Below are positions 6,756 to 8,044 of a DNA stretch of 8,044 nt, piece after piece. The stretch covers positions 1-8,044 of the forward strand of contig CAMDKB010000206.1 of the NCBI GenBank assembly GCA_945901195.1, written 5' to 3'. Every line of letters begins with the position of its first letter. Position 1 is the first letter of the stretch. The stretch comes from Rhizobium sp. Q54 (GTDB lineage Bacteria > Pseudomonadota > Alphaproteobacteria > Rhizobiales > Beijerinckiaceae). Both the position numbers and the translations under genes were made by a program. Under the pieces are notes generated by a model. The model was given only the letters and a program-made list of their open reading frames with translations. It was not told where the DNA came from and did no database searches.

Positions 6756-6779
6756 ATGCCGCGGAGCATCTGAAATGCT
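6756..6779 (+). promoter_or_regulatory. hemD translation start region: GGAG site, five-codon mini-ORF, small hairpin
   Basis: GGAG (6763-6766) is the hemD ribosome-binding site, eight bases before ATG 6775. An ATG at 6756 opens a five-codon frame ending in TGA at 6771-6773, one base before the hemD ATG. AGCAT (6765-6769) can pair with ATGCT (6775-6779), covering the start codon, or its GCAT can pair with ATGC at 6756-6759. The stems are only 4-5 bp and could be chance. Confidence 0.35.
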
Positions 6780-7494
6780 GGTGCTGGTGACACGACCGCA
6801 AAAAGATGCCGAGCGTTTCGCTCATTTGCTGGAGCAAGCCGGTCACACCGCTCTCATTTCCCCGGTTCTGACAATCGAAAAAACAGAACACTCAATTCGC
6901 GGAGAAAGCTTCAACGCGGTCATAATCACCAGCACGAATGCCTTGAACATCCTGAACGACGAAAGGCAGAAATATCGCGATATTTTAGCCTTGCCGGCCT
7001 ATGTCGTAGGCGCACAGACTGGCAGCGCCGCGCGCGAAGCTGGCTTTGAAAGCATACTGGAAATCGCGCCGGATTCCCAATCTCTGTTGCGCTCTGTCCC
7101 GAAAGACTTTGCCGCCCCGGCACACTTTCTTTATCTGACTGGCGAAAACAGGAAGCCCGTATTGGAAGCCAGCTTGCGCGACGCGGGACACCAGATAACA
7201 GTTGTAGTTCTATATCGAGCGGCGACAACCGCAAGCCTCTCGGGCGAGGCTATCTTGGCGTTGCGTGCAGGAAAGATCGACGCGATTACTCATTTTTCCA
7301 GGCGGAGCGCAGAGATATTTGCACGCATCATTCGGTCAGGTGATCTCCAGGATCAATGCCGCACGGTACTCCATGCCTGCCTGTCGGACGATGTCGCCGC
7401 CGGCCTCGCGGAAATAGCGCCTTCCCGTATCGCCACCGCCACTAGCCCAAATGCGGCTGCGTTGCTCGAATTGGTGGAAAGCATAGGCAAGTGA
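6775..7494 (+). CDS. hemD: Uroporphyrinogen-III synthase
   Basis: HemD closes hydroxymethylbilane with inversion of ring D to give uroporphyrinogen III, the branch point to heme, siroheme and corrinoids. The family is weakly conserved, but this 239-residue protein has the usual length and the expected marks: VTRPQKDAERFAHLL (5-19), IITSTNAL (50-57), YVVGAQTGSAAREAGF (76-91), HFLYLTGENRK (117-127), VLYRA (145-149), ITHFSRRSAEIF (171-182), ACLSDDVAAGL (201-211) and TATSPNAAALL (221-231). It follows hemC by 24 bases on the same strand, so HemC's unstable product is made next to its consumer. In many alphaproteobacteria the next gene is a mitofilin-like membrane protein of heme operons; here it is not. 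Confidence 0.95.
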   Translation: MLVLVTRPQKDAERFAHLLEQAGHTALISPVLTIEKTEHSIRGESFNAVIITSTNALNILNDERQKYRDILALPAYVVGAQTGSAAREAGFESILEIAPDSQSLLRSVPKDFAAPAHFLYLTGENRKPVLEASLRDAGHQITVVVLYRAATTASLSGEAILALRAGKIDAITHFSRRSAEIFARIIRSGDLQDQCRTVLHACLSDDVAAGLAEIAPSRIATATSPNAAALLELVESIGK

Positions 7495-7509
7495 CTCCAC
7501 GTGCCTGAG

Positions 7510-7538
7510 TTGGTAAATTCTCTTTCCCCGGCTAAAAG
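7510..7538 (+). promoter_or_regulatory. Possible promoter before the TctC-like gene (weak)
   Basis: TTGGTA (7510-7515) and TAAAAG (7533-7538) are each four-of-six matches to -35 and -10 boxes with a 17-base spacer, in the 84-base gap after hemD. The gap shows no convincing hemD terminator, so the downstream gene could also be read from the hem operon. Confidence 0.25.
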
Positions 7539-7578
7539 TTGCCAAGCATCTCCACCACGACCGACAGGGAAAGACGAC

Positions 7579-8044
7579 ATGCGTCCGCCAAATGCCATCT
7601 TGTCCTCGATTTTCGCAATTGTGCTGAGCGCTGTCAGCGCCATTCTTCCGCAAAACGTTTGGGCGGACGAAGCTGAGTTTTTCAAAGGCAAGACCGTACG
7701 GCTTGTCGTCGGCTTTGGCGCTGGTGGCGGTTACGACATATACGCGCGTACGATTGCACCCGCCTTGTCCAAACAACTTGGCGCGACCGTGATCGTCGAG
7801 AATCAGCCGGGCGCGGGCGGCATAGCGGCGCTTAACCGCGTTTTCATCGCTTCGCCGGATGGGCTTACAATGATGATTGCAAACGGCACTGGCGCAGCGC
7901 TCGCACAATTGACGAACCAGCCGGGCGTCCGTTTTGACATCAACAAAGTCGGGCACCTGGGAACGGTTAGTGTAGAGCCATGGCTGTGGCTGGTTTCATC
8001 AACGTCACAAATCAAAACGGTGGAAGACGCTTTCAAACTCGGTC
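7579..8044 (+). CDS. Tripartite tricarboxylate transporter substrate-binding protein (TctC/Bug family), N-terminal part, cut by the right edge
   Basis: The frame from ATG 7579 stays open to the end of the window (155 codons). It begins with a signal peptide (MRPPNAILSS..., hydrophobic to about residue 23) and a likely cleavage site VWA|DE after Ala29. The mature part starts EFFKGKTVRLVVGFGAGGGYDIYAR (33-57), then VIVENQPGAGG (71-81) and SPDGLTM, the hallmark of Bug/TctC periplasmic binding proteins, normally about 320 residues. Asp53 in the GGGYD turn is the conserved ligand-contacting position of the family. These proteins capture carboxylates or other small organic molecules for TctAB-type carriers; the ligand here is unknown. 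AGGGA (7566-7570) eight bases upstream supports the start. No TctA or TctB is in view; it may be an orphan binding protein, common in this family, or start a transporter operon to the right. Confidence 0.92.
   Translation, partial: MRPPNAILSSIFAIVLSAVSAILPQNVWADEAEFFKGKTVRLVVGFGAGGGYDIYARTIAPALSKQLGATVIVENQPGAGGIAALNRVFIASPDGLTMMIANGTGAALAQLTNQPGVRFDINKVGHLGTVSVEPWLWLVSSTSQIKTVEDAFKLG

Noticed and set aside
6271..6891. A 206-codon open frame on the minus strand opposite hemC and hemD
   Set aside because: It lies across two clearly conserved genes and their spacer, and the product shows no domain.
7336..7956. A 206-codon open frame on the minus strand across the hemD end and the TctC-like start
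   Set aside because: It covers the conserved coding of both plus-strand genes, and the translation resembles no family I know.

Overview
The window looks like chromosomal DNA from an alphaproteobacterium, most likely Hyphomicrobiales or a relative. The pointers are a divergent pair of a t6A/glycerolipid cluster (tsaD, gpsA) and a heme cluster (hemC, hemD), protein motifs typical of the alphaproteobacterial versions, moderately high GC by eye and compact spacing. Nothing in the DNA gives the genus. It is mostly a housekeeping neighbourhood with accessory genes inserted into or next to it; I see no tRNA, rRNA, insertion sequence, CRISPR array or phage gene.

Layout from left to right. Bases 1-201 (minus) hold the start of an EVE-domain protein that runs off the left edge. 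Bases 353-1657 (plus) encode a CNNM/CorC-type membrane protein with DUF21, paired CBS and CorC_HlyC domains. It converges on a Rieske non-heme iron oxygenase (1706-2980, minus), and a symmetrical hairpin between the two genes (1664-1694) can end transcription from both sides. Three tightly packed minus-strand genes form an operon: tsaD (4700-5755), then a small exported phospholipase D-like/Nuc-type protein (4092-4700), then gpsA (3081-4082). The tsaD stop overlaps the next start by one base. The Rieske gene lies 100 bp downstream of gpsA on the same strand and may be read from it or from its own promoter.

Divergently from tsaD, hemC (5827-6750) and hemD (6775-7494) form a heme/siroheme operon catalysing two consecutive steps from porphobilinogen to uroporphyrinogen III. 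After an 84 bp gap, a tripartite tricarboxylate transporter (TctC/Bug-type) periplasmic binding protein begins at 7579 and is cut by the right edge.

Working together: HemC and HemD supply the tetrapyrrole macrocycle, TsaD completes t6A on ANN-decoding tRNAs, and GpsA makes sn-glycerol-3-phosphate for phospholipids. The PLD-like protein is an unexpected exported member of the tsaD-gpsA operon. The Rieske oxygenase and the TctC-like binding protein are families often found in organic-acid and aromatic catabolism; here they flank the core without obvious partners (no reductase, ferredoxin or TctA/TctB in view). I find no convincing new multi-gene system. The most useful leads are the PLD insertion between tsaD and gpsA and the accessory genes that break up the expected tsaD-gpsA-EVE neighbourhood.
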